Shown piece after piece: positions 10,550-21,150 of a stretch of 64,000 bases of DNA. Origin of the DNA: Malus domestica. Its lineage: Eukaryota; Streptophyta; Magnoliopsida; Rosales; Rosaceae. The translations under genes were made by a program, and so were the position numbers. Location of the stretch: assembly GCF_042453785.1 (NCBI RefSeq), contig NC_091672.1, positions 6,714,501 through 6,778,500 on the forward strand, given 5' to 3'. The first letter of the stretch is position 1; the number at the start of each line of letters is the position of its first letter. The notes under the pieces are model-generated. The model was given only the letters and a program-made list of their open reading frames with translations, did not search any database and was not told the DNA's origin.

Positions 10550-12383
10550 TGTCACAACCCATTTTGAGGATTAATTATCGTGATTGTGAAAAGACGGATT
10601 TACCCTTGAGCATTGGATGTGTGTTGTGTTTTGGATTAAGAAATTGGGTCAATTGGTTCTATTCCTAACTAATTTGACCCAATTAGAACTAAAAGATTAA
10701 ATATTTGTGATTGGTGTGCATGTTTGGACCACACACATCCATACCCTTTTCTCTCTCTCATTCCCCGTGCCCTTTCTCTCTCATATCTCGAACTCTCTCT
10801 CTTTCCCTCACGTACGGACAAGCAACAAAGCTCACAATCATGCACGGATCGACGTTCTAAAGGTGAGATTCTTTTCCCTTGCAAGTCCCTGAGTACATCT
10901 ATACCATTCTTAAGACTTGAAACTGAGAAAAACCCGAGAAAACCTAACCTTGATTTTGTGCACTGTTCATACACACGTAAAACCTTGTGTTTCAGGGAAT
11001 TCTAAGGTCATAGGAGGCTTAAAGAGATTCTCACGAGTCTCAGGGTACTTCGTTGGAAGGAATTGGACGTCGGAGGGCCGAGATAGAGGCTACTCTAGGT
11101 AAGCTGATCTATCGAACTTTCCCAAAGAAAATGTAGCAATTTTTAGGCCTTAAAACTGTTATAACGTGATTGAAGATGTCCCTAGCTTCATTTTGGTACC
11201 AATTTTATGGAAAATGGTTAAGAAACGAGTGAGAACAGTAGGTTTAAAGTTTTACCCAGTTTTCTGGCGACTGGCGACTCGCCGAAAAAGATGACGGCAT
11301 ATTCCGTCAGTTTGGACGGAATATGCTGACGCCGTCAGTCAAATGTAATAGAATTTGTTAGGTTTAACGGAATATTCCCTAACGGTGGTTAGGGAATCCG
11401 TCAAGTTTGGGCCGCACGTGGGGGCGTGTTTTGCCATGCCCTTGCTGGCGCATGGGAGGTCCAAAAATATTTCTAAAAATATGGGGATGATCCTAAGGTA
11501 AATGCCTGTTTATTTACGTCACCTCCCGCACTATATGCTCATATTGGATCCAACTTAAGTGCACAGTCTTGTCGTGCAGACCTTATTCATGGTTCCGACT
11601 CGTAGGTGACTAGCGATTCATCGCCCGGCTATTATGAGAAAGTAAAATTGAGCATAACTATATTACACCCAATCTTGTCATACATACCCCTTTTTAGTGG
11701 TTCCGACTTATGTGCAGTATGTTGTCATATAGGTCATTGTAGTAACTCCGGCTAGAATAACTTTGAGCTATGAATTCAGCCGTACAGACTACCTCAAGGG
11801 TTCCGGCTAACATATCATATTTCTACAAAATCATTCTTACCTAGATTGTTTACTTTGTTATATTTTGGCATGGCTTACATATGAATGTGAAGCATGAATT
11901 GAATTGATATGATTTCATATATATATATATATATATATATTTGTATATACTTATATTTTGATTATGGGAAAATTATACATGTTTTACAGCGAGGAGTTAG
12001 TATATTGATAAATGAAATGATTTTGTAAAACATTTGTTTTTGCCCACCCACGTTTTTTGTTTTGCGCCCCTCCAGGTTTTAAGTAAGCTTGTTGTCGGTG
12101 GCTAGGGATCGTCGGCAGTTCTGACCTATTTGAATAATAGTAGGACATTCCTAATATTATGTAACTAGTACTTGTCCTACTGGACTGCACCTAAACTTTA
12201 TGCTCCATTATGAGTGTTCATTGTTGTAACTAACTCCTATCACTTTCGTTTAATAGTGCACTCTAGTAATCTGGTCTTTAATTATTCGTATAATTGCTAT
12301 CTTTATCGCTTCTGCACTATGCACATGGCTACGTCACCCTCACGTGACGGCCAGCATGCCTTGATCTCGGTCGGGGTGTGTCA
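10550..12383 (+). repeat. 5' LTR of the gypsy element
   Basis: 1834 bp. Its first 318 bp match the start of the 3' LTR, and its last ~250 bp match the end of the 3' LTR. The middle, about 10868-12130, has no counterpart there. It contains an (AT)n run near 11917-11940 and short hairpin-like GC-rich blocks near 11280-11400. It ends at GTGTGTCA, three bases before the primer-binding site. Confidence 0.8.
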
Positions 12384-12386
12384 GTT

Positions 12387-12398
12387 TAGTATCAGAGC
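12387..12398 (+). other. Primer-binding site, initiator tRNA-Met type
   Basis: TAGTATCAGAGC differs by one base from the plant initiator-tRNA-Met-complementary site TGGTATCAGAGC and lies three bases after the 5' LTR end. Confidence 0.85.
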
Positions 12399-12463
12399 CT
12401 AGGTTTAGCAATCCTGTATAATTCTTGAATGTTCTAATCCTTGTGATGTCTTATGTCAGAACA

Positions 12464-13207
12464 ATGCCGCCTTGTAGAGAGCCCCGTCAACCAGCTGAAT
12501 CTAGTTTCCCTGATATTGCTCAATTATGGGAAGCTATAGTTTCTGCCATTCAGACAGCATTCCGTACTCCCTAGAGGACACCTCTTGAGACAGTTCATAA
12601 TCTGAAGTTGACTCACTTCATGGGTAATGAAGGTCATGAGGGGGCAGAAAAATGGCTGAATCATATGGAGAAGACCCTTCAGATGATGCAGAGTCAAGGG
12701 AATCTTCCTCCTGATAGGTGGGTCGAGATGACTACCTAGTTTTTAGGAGAACAACCTGCATCCTGTGGAGACAGGAGTCTTACGAGATGACCCCAAAGGA
12801 GATTGTGGACTGATGAGTGTTTAAGGAGCGGTTTCGGAAAAGGTTCATTCCTCATGTGTATATCGATCTTAAGAAACAGGAGTTTACTCATCTGAGGCAA
12901 GGAAAAATGTCCGCTAATGAGTATTATAGGATGTTTACTGATTTATCGAGATATGATCCAGAGGTTGCTGCTAATCCGGTAGAGATGCTTCGCCGTTTCA
13001 GTTTGGGTACTAAGAAGAAATGGCGTTCCATAATGACATCGACTCATTGTGCCTCTTACCAGGAGTTCAATAAGATTCTACTGAGGATTGAGGCCTCAGA
13101 GAACATGCCTAGTGAAAGTGAGGATGAAGAAGGAAAGAATGGAGGTCAAAGATGAGATGACAAAGGAAAAGGGCAAGCATTTCAAGGACAGAGAGAACCG
13201 ACATAAC
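12464..13207 (+). pseudogene. gag remnant of the gypsy element
   Basis: From the ATG at 12464 the frame reads a plant Ty3/gypsy gag start with in-frame stops. The longest intact piece, 12817-13155, reads FKERFRKRFIPHVYIDLKKQ and HLRQGKMSANEYYRMFTDLS, typical retrotransposon gag. The basic region that normally precedes the CCHC knuckle follows in another frame. The knuckle itself is absent, because the element switches to unrelated sequence near 13208. Confidence 0.8.
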
Positions 13208-13552
13208 TTTTCATGTCACTTTCCACATACGGCGCCAAATGTTGATGCACAAAATCGGAGGTCTTGGAACAACGTAAATCCGACCGTGAATCTACATGAA
13301 ATGTAAATAACACAAGATGTATCGTGGTTCACCCCAAAGTTTGGGCTACGTCCACACTGATTGTATTTCTCTGAGAATATTTATGAGGGAGAGAGTGTGA
13401 GAGCTTTGCTCTAGATAGGAGAGGCTTAGGGTTTGTGAGGGTGAAGAGGCTCTTTTATAAAATAAGGGCTCCTCCCCTTTTTACATATTTGCCCCTTCCT
13501 TTATTACATAATTACATTTGAGTCCTTCGAGTATTTATACGAGGTCTAAATA
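13208..13552. other. About 345-bp foreign segment replacing protease and reverse transcriptase
   Basis: The segment holds no frame related to gag or pol. It contains 'gtatcgtggttcaccccaaa', 'gggctacgtccacactga' and a TATA-like 'cttttataaaata', and resembles the LTR or leader of another small retroelement, possibly a TRIM. Retroelement sequence resumes within the connection domain just before RNase H. I could not define target duplications around it. Either an insertion with deletion or a recombination event would explain it. Confidence 0.5.
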
Positions 13553-15575
13553 CGGGGGCCCTAAGTATGGTATAAACAAATGTGAAAAAAGTTTTCATCA
13601 ATTGAAGTACTATCTCACTCATGCACCTGTTCTAGCACTTCTAGATGATAGTGGTAACTATGAAGTTTATAGTGATGCTTCTCTGAACGGTTTGGGTTGT
13701 GTATTAATGCAACATGGTAGGGTAATCGCTTATGCTTCGAGACAGTTGAAACCTCATGAGAAGAATTACCTTACACATGAATTTGAGCTAGTGGCTATCA
13801 TCTTTGCTTTGAAGATTTGGAGACATTATCTTTATGGTGAGAAATGTAAGATCTTCACAGATCATAAGAGTCTCCAGTATCTGTTTACTCAGAGAGATCT
13901 TAATCTTCGTCAGCGGAGGTGGATTGAATTACTTAGTGACTATGATTGCACGATTGAGTATCATCTTAGTCGTGCAAATGCAGTGGCGGATGCATTAAGT
14001 GGAAAGACTCCAGCCAAACTTAATGCCATTTATGATAGTCATGTTCCTCTTCTAGCATATTTGAGGTCCACTGAAGTGGAGCTAGGAGTGGAAGATCGAG
14101 GAGAATCCTTGCTTGCTAATTTCCAGGTTAAGCCAGTTTTAATTGATCATGTGCTGGAGACTCAAATGATTGATGAGGAGACTCAGGAAATAATTCAAGC
14201 AAGAAGCCAAGGCAAAAAGAAAGATTTTGAGATTCGAGAAACTGATGGCATGCTTATGCAGGAAAGTAGGATGTATGTGCCGAATAATGCAGAATTAAAG
14301 AAAGAAATTTTGGATGAAGCACATATTTCGGCATATGCGATGCATCCAGGAGGCACTAAGATGTATCATACCATTAGACCATTTTATTATTGGCCAGGTA
14401 TGAAAAGAGAAATTGTCGAATATGTGAGTAGGTGTGTCATTTGCCAACAGGTTAAAGCTGAAAGAAATAAGGCGTTTGGGTTGATGTAACCACTTCCCGT
14501 TCCATAGTAGAAATGGGAAAATATTACTATGGATTTTGTGTACAAGCTCCCTCGTACCCAGAATGGTTATGACGGCATTTGGGTGGTAGTTGATTGGCTT
14601 ACGAAGTCAGCGCATTTTATTCCAGTGAGGGAGAAGTATTCGTTAAGCCGATTAGCTAAGTTATTTATATAACAGATTATGAGGTATCATGGTGTGCCAG
14701 TTAATATTATCTCGGATTGGGATCCCAGATTTACTTCCAAGTTCTGGATAGCATTCCAGGGAGCTCTTGATACGAGATTGCTTTATAGTACGGCATATCA
14801 CCTTCAAACAGATGGACAATCTGAGAATACCATTCAGACATTAGAGGATATGTTGAGATCTTCTGTGCTGCAGTTTGGAGATAGTTGGCATGATTATTTG
14901 GATTTGATGGAGTTCGCCTATAACAATAGTTATCATTCGAGCATTGGTATGTCACCATTTGAGGCACTTTATGGGAAATCTTGCCGTACGCCTCTATGTT
15001 GGTCAGAGGTTGGCGAAAAAGTTTTAGTAGGCCCTGAGATTGTGGATGTGACTACTCAAAATGTTCAAGTAATTAAGTCTAACCTGAAAGCGGCCCAAGA
15101 TCGACAAAAGAGCTTAGCAGACAAACATGCCACTGATCGGAAGTATGATGTAGGTGATTGGGTATTCCTGAAGTTATCATCTTGGAAAGGTGTTGTACGA
15201 TTTGGAAAGAAAGGAAAGTTGAGTCCTAGGTACATTGGGCCATATATGATCACCGAGCGAGTCGGTGAGGTTGCTTACAGGCTTGAGTTGTCTCCAGAGT
15301 TGTCAAAGGTGCACGATGTATTTAATGTTTTGATGCTTCGACATTATGTATTAGATCCTTCACATGTGATTCCTCCTCAACCTTTGGAAATCAATTCGGA
15401 CTTGACTTATGATGAGGAACCAGTGACTATGTTGGATTGGAAAGATAAAGAACTGAGGAACAAGATAGTTCGTTTGGTAAAAGTGTTATGGAGAAATCAT
15501 TCACTGGAAGAAACTACTTGGGAGACAGATGATCAGATGAGAGAGATGTACCCATGCTTGTTTTATGATTATTAG
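13553..15575 (+). pseudogene. pol remnant: RNase H, integrase, chromodomain-like tail
   Basis: Frame 13518-14489 carries RNase H ([17 protein letters not shown], then [12 protein letters not shown]). The integrase HHCC zinc-binding region follows ([11 protein letters not shown], then CVICQQVK). A stop at 14487-14489 and others before 14679 break the chain in the integrase core. Frame 14679-15575 continues the core (GVPVNIISDWDPRFTSKFW, then SENTIQTLEDMLR). It ends in a chromodomain-like segment around TMLDWKDKELRNKIVRLVKV and LEETTWE. The first integrase Asp region falls in the broken interval. Such a tail is known from plant chromoviruses, where it directs integration to chromatin. Confidence 0.88.
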
Positions 15576-15630
15576 TGGATGTATTTGTTATGTATAATTT
15601 CGAGGACGAAATTTTATAAGGTGGGGAGAT

Positions 15631-16200
15631 TGTCACAGCCCGTCTCGAGGATTAATTATCGTGATTGTGAAAAGACGGATTTACCCTTGAGCGTTGGATG
15701 TGTGTTGTGTTTCGGATTAAGAAATTGGGTCAATTGGTTCTATTCCTAACTAATTGGACCCAATTAGAACTAAAAGATTAAAGATTTGTGATTGGTGTGC
15801 ATGTTTGGACCACACACATCCATACCCTTTTCTCTCTTATTCCTGTGCCCTCTCTCTCATCTCTCGGACTCTCTCGCTTTCCATCACGTACGGACAAGCA
15901 ACAAAGCTCACAATCATGCACGGATCGACGTTCTAAAGGTGAGACATGAATAACAGTAGGACATTCCTGGTACTGTGTAACTTGTACTTGTCCTACTGGA
16001 CTGCACCTAGACTTTATGCTCTGATTAGGAGTGTTCATTGTTGTAACTAACTCCTATCACTTTCGTTTAGTAGTGCACTCTAGTAATCTAGTCTTTAATT
16101 ATTCGTATAGTTGCTATCTTTATCGCTTCCGCACTGTGCACATGGCTACGTTACCCTCACGTGACGGCCAGCATGCCTTGATCTCGGTCGGGGTGTGTCA
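15631..16200 (+). repeat. 3' LTR of the gypsy element, internally shortened
   Basis: 570 bp. It follows the 5' LTR to 'ttctaaaggtgag' at 15943, then jumps to sequence matching 12131 onward of the 5' LTR. About 1.26 kb present in the 5' LTR is missing. The purine tract GGTGGGGAGAT is immediately upstream. Confidence 0.8.
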
Positions 16201-16404
16201 GGGCCGTTATACATGTTTACCATCTTTTTAATTTTGAATTTGGTTTAATAAAACAGTCCATCTTATTAAGTATATCTAGTTTTTGTTATAATAAATTTAA
16301 TTAAATTCTGAAAAATTATAAATCCGCCTAGGTCTCTCCTTGGCGCTAGACCCCAACTGGCCGCTCGCCTAGCGACTAGCATCTTTTAGTACCATGCGCA
16401 AACC

Positions 16405-16799
16405 AAATTGATGGACCAAGCTAATCCAAAACCGAGGGATTTTTTTCTTTCTTAATATTAACTTGTTTTTTGAATTTATGCAATGAATTTGTTTCCTTCT
16501 TCTCCAAACTGATGGACCGAACCTTAACTGGACCAAACAAAATAATAATGTTGAATTCCCCTCCCACACGTAACATGAGTATCAATTATGTCCACAACCG
16601 TTACAGAAACTTGGGTCATGGAACTTCATCACCAAAACTAGAAGCACAATTGCATGATTAACAAAAATCTCATTGTTTAATCCAAAATATTAATCAAAAT
16701 ATCTTATTATTCAGCTATGTACATAATCAAAATATCTAACAAAATCGAAATTCCCAAAATCAAAATTACCAAGACTAGTCGACAAGGCGGCCCCACCGA
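16405..16799. other. Intergenic, 3' flank of the OEP40-like gene
   Basis: AT-rich sequence between the nested transposon block and the stop codon of the next gene. It probably includes that gene's 3' untranslated region near 16700-16799. No further gene, repeat or RNA is recognised. Confidence 0.5.
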
Positions 16800-17819
16800 T
16801 CAGTGACTGAGGGCCTTCTTCAGTTCCTCCGCCACATCGCCCTCCGGCGACTTATTCTTCCCGTTTGATCGCCGATCCACTTTCCCGCTCGAATTCCTAC
16901 TTCCCCCATTTATCTCACTCTCAGGAAACGCATTCGAAATCGAAATCGACTTCGCGGCGCCGGCGATTTCGTGGCGCAGATCCTCCACGGATTTTCTCAG
17001 CAACCCGTTCTCCGTCCGCAGAGCCTCCAGCTGATGCTTCACCCTAAAACAAGCCTCCGCAACCTCAGCATTTCCCGGAAATGTCAACGCATTATCCGCC
17101 GCCGCCTTTGTGGTTTTGGCCTTCGAATCGCCACCGTCCACGTGTTCGATCCCGATCTTGTTCATCACCAGGAACGGGATTTTCTGAAACGCAATCCCCG
17201 CAGTCGGATTCACCCCAGCACTCTTTATCTCCGTCGGAACCTTAACCCCCCACCTCAAGTTCACCACGGCCCGGTTCCTCACCGGCATCGACGTCCTCGC
17301 CGCCACCTCCATCCCGGTGAACAAACGGGCAAGAACTCCAGCCGCCAGACTTGCCGATGACAAAACTTTTCTCTTCCCCGAAAACTCCGCCTCCACTACC
17401 GGCGTCTCCGCCGCAACGGCGTCCTTCTCAGAACCCACGATCTTCTCGAAGACCGAGGACTGCGTCTTCTTGATCGAGAAATCGCCGAACTGGGGCTTAA
17501 AGTGGAGCATGAAGCTAGGGCTTCTCCCGCGGTCAAGGAGATTGAACTCGGCGCTCATCAGCATGGAGCTCGAAATCGGCGATCCGAAGGATCCCGTCCC
17601 GGTCTTGACGACGAGGGAGAAGGGGTTCCACGCGTCGTTGGGACGATACGCGATCTTGATGGACGGCCCGGATTCGAAGAAGGTGGCGAGGTTGAGAGTG
17701 AGCTCCTTGGACTCACCGGCGACGATTCCGGACTGGAAGGGCAGGCCCAGGATGCTGAGGGGCACCTTGGCCCTCAGCAACGGCTTCTGGTCCTCCCGGA
17801 ATTTGACCGACGCTTTCAT
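16800..17819 (-). CDS. OEP40: Chloroplast outer envelope pore protein of the OEP40 type
   Basis: A single uninterrupted exon encodes 339 aa, starting at the ATG 17819-17817. The N-terminal two thirds matches a conserved plant family (KASVKFREDQKPLLRAKVPL, then ESGPSIKIAYRPNDAWNPFS, then SFMLHFKPQFGDFSIKK). Alternating polar and hydrophobic strands fit a beta-barrel, and no transit peptide or hydrophobic helix is seen. In Arabidopsis the related protein OEP40 (At3g57990, from memory) is a regulated glucose-permeable solute channel in the chloroplast outer envelope. Residues about 251-287 are a predicted coiled coil (VKHQLEALRTENGLLRKSVE), followed by a polar tail. Codon use is GC-richer than the flanks. 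A TATA box and G-box lie upstream. The family match is firm, while channel function is inferred. Confidence 0.85.
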   Translation of the reverse strand: MKASVKFREDQKPLLRAKVPLSILGLPFQSGIVAGESKELTLNLATFFESGPSIKIAYRPNDAWNPFSLVVKTGTGSFGSPISSSMLMSAEFNLLDRGRSPSFMLHFKPQFGDFSIKKTQSSVFEKIVGSEKDAVAAETPVVEAEFSGKRKVLSSASLAAGVLARLFTGMEVAARTSMPVRNRAVVNLRWGVKVPTEIKSAGVNPTAGIAFQKIPFLVMNKIGIEHVDGGDSKAKTTKAAADNALTFPGNAEVAEACFRVKHQLEALRTENGLLRKSVEDLRHEIAGAAKSISISNAFPESEINGGSRNSSGKVDRRSNGKNKSPEGDVAEELKKALSH

Positions 17820-18063
17820 TTTTCTGTCGTTGCAGAAAAACCCTAATTCTGAACTTTGGGGGAAAAAGGGGGCAAAAATTTATAGCCCCTTTTGCGTTGG
17901 ATTTGACAGTGAATTGAGTTTTTGGCTGGATTTGGAGTTTCAAGTGGGAGTTGCCATCTGGGGGGATGCATTAGGATTAGCCCTCGAGTTTCAATGATTT
18001 ACGAAACTGGGGACTCTCTGGATTTTGTTGTCGGAGTGGTGTAATATTTACAAATGCTAGGGG

Positions 18064-18111
18064 TATATATAGGCTTGTTGCCGGAGCAAGAGATTGGTTT
18101 GGGGACACGTG
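18064..18111 (-). promoter_or_regulatory. Candidate TATA box and G-box of the OEP40-like gene
   Basis: On the minus strand CTATATATA (18072-18064) lies about 245 bp upstream of the ATG. A palindromic CACGTG G-box (18106-18111) lies about 35 bp further upstream. The spacing is ordinary for a plant core promoter with a proximal bZIP/bHLH site. The hAT element begins 141 bp beyond the G-box, so the transposon has shortened the original upstream region but spared these sites. Confidence 0.55.
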
Positions 18112-18714
18112 GACGGAGTTTAAATTTTACAAAAAAATTCGGGAGGCCCTGAAATTTAAATTTTGGAATTTTAAAAATATTGGAAATAATTGAGCTGAGT
18201 TGGCAGTGGTAATGTTTATGTTTTTTTTTTTTGGTAAACAGGTAGTAGTAACCATGGAAGAAAATGCTGATAATATCGGCGAAATATCGCCGATATTATC
18301 GGTTTTTCGGGAGGGCGATATTATAAGTGGTATCCGAATGGTTTTCGGCCAAATATCGCGATATTCTCGATAATATCGATAATATCGCGATATTTTGGAA
18401 ATATCGGCGAAATATCCATGGGTTGGTGGAATCGGAATCCGAGGCGACGTCGGAGAAGAACGCCAGAGACGGTGGGGCGATTCCCGGGCCGGTTTCGTCC
18501 CAAAAACCTTGCAAAAACACGAATTTTAACATCAATTTCACATATATACTTCAAATTTCACGCATGCATAAACGATTCAAGGCAGGGTGAAGTCGGTTTA
18601 GGGTTTAGGGTTTCAATGGAATCTCACCTGACGAAGACGAAGACGAACGATCCTTGCTCAGCGGCGCACCGCCACAGACGACTGAGACAACTCTGACTTC
18701 GCCAGAGCCACGAT

Positions 18715-19210
18715 CAACGGCGAAGGGAGAAGAGAGATCGAGAGATCTCTGTGTGTGTGTGTGTTTGGGACTTGGGAGAAGAGAGATCGGAGATCTCTCT
18801 TTGTATGTGGGTGTTTGGGAGAAGAGAGATCGGAGAAGGGAGAAGAGAGATCGGAGAATGGAGAAGAGAGATCGAGAGATCTCTGTGTGCGTGTGTGTGT
18901 TTGGGAGAAGAGAGATCGGAGATCTCTGTGAGTCCGATCTCTGTGTGTGCGTGTGTTGGATCCGATGTCAACCTGTGGAGCTCTCTGTGTGAGTGTGTGT
19001 GTGGGAGAAGAGAAGGGAGAAGAGAGATCGAGAAGGATGATCGAGAGAGAGAGAGACTGAGGAGCTCTCTGTGTGAGTGTGTGTGTGGAAGAAGAGAAGG
19101 GAGAAGAGAGAACGAGAAGGATCGAGAGAGAGAGAGACTGAGGTTGTCTGCGTGCGTGCGTTGTGTGTGCGTGCGATGTGTCATTTGTGTGTGTGTGTGT
19201 GTGTGTGGGT
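18715..19210 (+). repeat. Short tandem repeats: GAGAGATC blocks and (GT)n
   Basis: Repeated units combine 'gggagaagagagatcg', 'gagatctctgtgtg' and (GT)n runs. The same array, in reverse complement, occupies roughly 31580-32020 of copy 2 with different unit numbers. Six-frame translation gives Cys-Val or Arg-Glu low-complexity proteins that should not be read as genes. Position between the terminus and the transposase suggests a promoter/leader region; this is inference. Confidence 0.75.
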
Positions 19211-19470
19211 TCCTCCTGTCAGGAGGATACAACTCACTCAATATTCCCGACAAGTTTTACAATTATTTGGACAATTTCATGCAGCTTTTACAATTATAAT
19301 TTGTATTCTTTTCAGACCATGAATGGTGGTCATTTGTGTGTGTGTGTGTGGGTTCGTCCTGTCAGGAGGACACATGACTCACTCCATATTCTCGACAAGT
19401 TTTACAATTATTTGGACAATTTCATGTAGCTTTTACCATTATAATTTGTAGTCTTTTCAAACCATGGACG
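19190..19470 (+). repeat. Two tandem units of about 135 bp
   Basis: Each unit has a GT run, the short inverted repeat 'cctgtcagg', 'gacaagttttacaattattt' and 'ttttcagaccatg' or a close variant. The second unit differs by scattered substitutions. Copy 2 holds the same two units at about 31270-31575 on the other strand. Confidence 0.7.
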
Positions 19471-19739
19471 GTGGTTTCATTCAAAACCGTGTGCCAATAT
19501 TGTTTTAAAAGGTGGAGTATCAGAGGTATTGTGTTATTCTTTCAAAGTTGTCATTGTGAAAAAATTTCAAGAGGTGGAGTATCAGAGGAGCCTTTTCGAT
19601 TATTTTATTTCCCTTACCCCTTTCAAAGTCATTCCAGATCCAGAGCTTAAACAAAAAGGGTTCCATATTTAAAGTAAGTTTACAAACTTATATTTATATT
19701 CTTATAATTTATACAACAACAAAAAAATTTGTGTGAACT

Positions 19740-20310
19740 CGTATGTTAATTTTGCAGGGTAATTAAGTAATTAAGTAATGTTAATACTTGCATGTTAGTT
19801 TATACAATTGCATGTTAATTTTTTTAAGTAATTAAGTAATGTTAAAAAATTTGTGTGAACTCGTATGTTAATTTATACAATTGCATGTTAATTTTTTTAA
19901 GTAATTAAGTAATGTTAATACTTGCATGTTAGTTTTTGTAAGTAATTAAGTATTGTTAACAATTACATGTTAATTTTTTTTAAGTAATTAAGTAATGTTG
20001 TATAATTATTCCCTAGGATAATTTTAATATGTTTAATGTTATTTATTATTTTATTTCCCTTACCATTTTCAAAGCCATTCCAGATCCATTCCAAAGCTTG
20101 AACACAAAGGGTTCCATATTTAAGATAAGTTTACAAACTTATATTTATATTATTGTAATTTATACAACAACAAATAAATTTGTGTGGACTCGTATGTTAA
20201 TTTTTTTAAGTAATTAATACTTGCATGTTAATTTTTGTAAATAGTTAAGTAATGTTAACAATTACTTGTTAATTTTTGTAAGTAATTAAGTAATGTTGTA
20301 TAATTATTCC
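19740..20310 (+). repeat. AT-rich tandem repeats with TAAGTAATTAAGTAATGTTA core
   Basis: Imperfect units contain 'cttgcatgttaat', 'taagtaattaagtaatgtt' and 'aattacatgttaat', interrupted by a duplicated block 'ccattccagatcc' to 'acaaacttatatttatat'. Copy 2 carries a markedly longer version at 30225-31030. The units follow each other without spacers, so this is not a CRISPR array. Confidence 0.7.
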
Positions 20311-20683
20311 CTAGGATAATTTTAATATGTTTAATGTTATTTATTATTTTATTAATATTAGGTTTTATTATCAAATAGGATTATTATTCATTAATATTAG
20401 GTTTTTTTATTATCAAATTGGATTATTATTCATTAAATTAGATTATTATAAAATTGGATTATTATTCATTAAATTGGATTATTCATTAAATTGGCTTATT
20501 ATCAAATTGGACTATTCATTAAAGCCCACTCAATGTAGTCTCCAAACTTGACCTTAGGCCCAAATCTCAAACATAACCACACTTGGGTTGGGTTGGGTTG
20601 AACCAAAAGGTCCAAAACTTAGGAAAAAAAAAACGAATTATTCATTTTTATTCATTAATATTAGGTTTTTTTTATTATCAAAT

Positions 20684-21150
20684 GAGTAAATTGTACAAAT
20701 GGTCCCTCAACTTTAATCAAATTGGAGCAATGGTCCCTCAACTAAAAATCCATTACCTTTGGTCCCTCAACTTATCAAAACGTGCAGCTATGGTCCCTCA
20801 ACTAAAAATCCATTACCATTGGTCCCTGAACTTTAATTCAAGTGGAGAAATGGTCATTTAACTTTAACTTAATTGTAACAATGGTCCTTCCAATATAACT
20901 CGTTTTGACAAATTTTTTGACATAGTTGACGAAAAGAACCATAATTATACACTTTGATGAGTTAAGGGACCCTAATTATATAAATGGTCATTCCAACATA
21001 GCTTATTTTGACAAAATTTTGACAAAATTGATGAAAAGGACTATAACTACACATTTTGATAAGTTGAGGGACCAATGGTAATGGATTTTTAGTTGAGGGA
21101 CCATTGCTCCAATTTGATTAAAGTTGAGGGACCATTTGTACAATTTACTC
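20684..21150. mobile_element. MULE-like TIR element inserted in hAT copy 1
   Basis: 467 bp with long terminal inverted repeats of about 75 bp. The left begins GAGTAAATTGTACAAATGG and the right is its reverse complement, ending in CAATTTACTC. A perfect 9-bp duplication TTATCAAAT flanks it (20675-20683 and 21151-21159), as expected for Mutator-type transposition. The interior repeats 'ggtccctcaac' several times. Copy 2 has an uninterrupted ATCAAATTGG at the corresponding place, that is, the empty site. Confidence 0.88.

Larger units (their letters stand above)
10550..16200 (+). mobile_element. Degenerate Ty3/gypsy chromovirus-like LTR retrotransposon
   Basis: Begins TGTCACAACCC and ends GGGGTGTGTCA, with a primer-binding site next to the 5' LTR and a purine-rich tract (AAGGTGGGGAGAT) next to the 3' LTR. 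The LTRs are 1834 bp (10550-12383) and 570 bp (15631-16200). Order is gag, a foreign segment, then RNase H, integrase and a chromodomain-like C terminus. The zinc knuckle, protease and reverse transcriptase are missing. The five bases outside the ends (AAGCC and GGGCC) are not an exact duplication, so age or rearrangement has blurred the site. Several stops make it non-autonomous. Confidence 0.85.
9038..16396. mobile_element. Nested hAT-type element (GTTCTAAAA family) split by two later insertions
   Basis: Outer element with left end CAGTGTTCTAAAAATTG and right end ...CTTTTAGTACCATG, inverted with mismatches. It is flanked by a perfect 8-bp duplication CGCAAACC (9030-9037 and 16397-16404). 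Subterminal 'cctaggcg'-type motifs lie near both ends and around 9925-9990. It is interrupted by a hAT element at 9125-9905 and a gypsy element at 10550-16200. Without these it would be about 0.9 kb. Bases 9906-10549 hold its remaining interior, with a tandem pair of about 31-bp units near 10036-10097 and no recognised gene. Bases 16201-16320 are an AT-rich piece of the right arm. Confidence 0.75.

Noticed and set aside
16865..17997. Plus-strand frames opposite the OEP40-like gene, including a 226-residue one
   Set aside because: They are shadows of a GC-rich coding exon on the minus strand and match no family known to me.
18654..19322. Long overlapping frames rich in Cys/Val or Arg/Glu on both strands, also at 31258-32149
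   Set aside because: They arise from (GT)n and GAGAGATC tandem repeats inside the hAT arms; all six frames stay open because the repeats lack stops.
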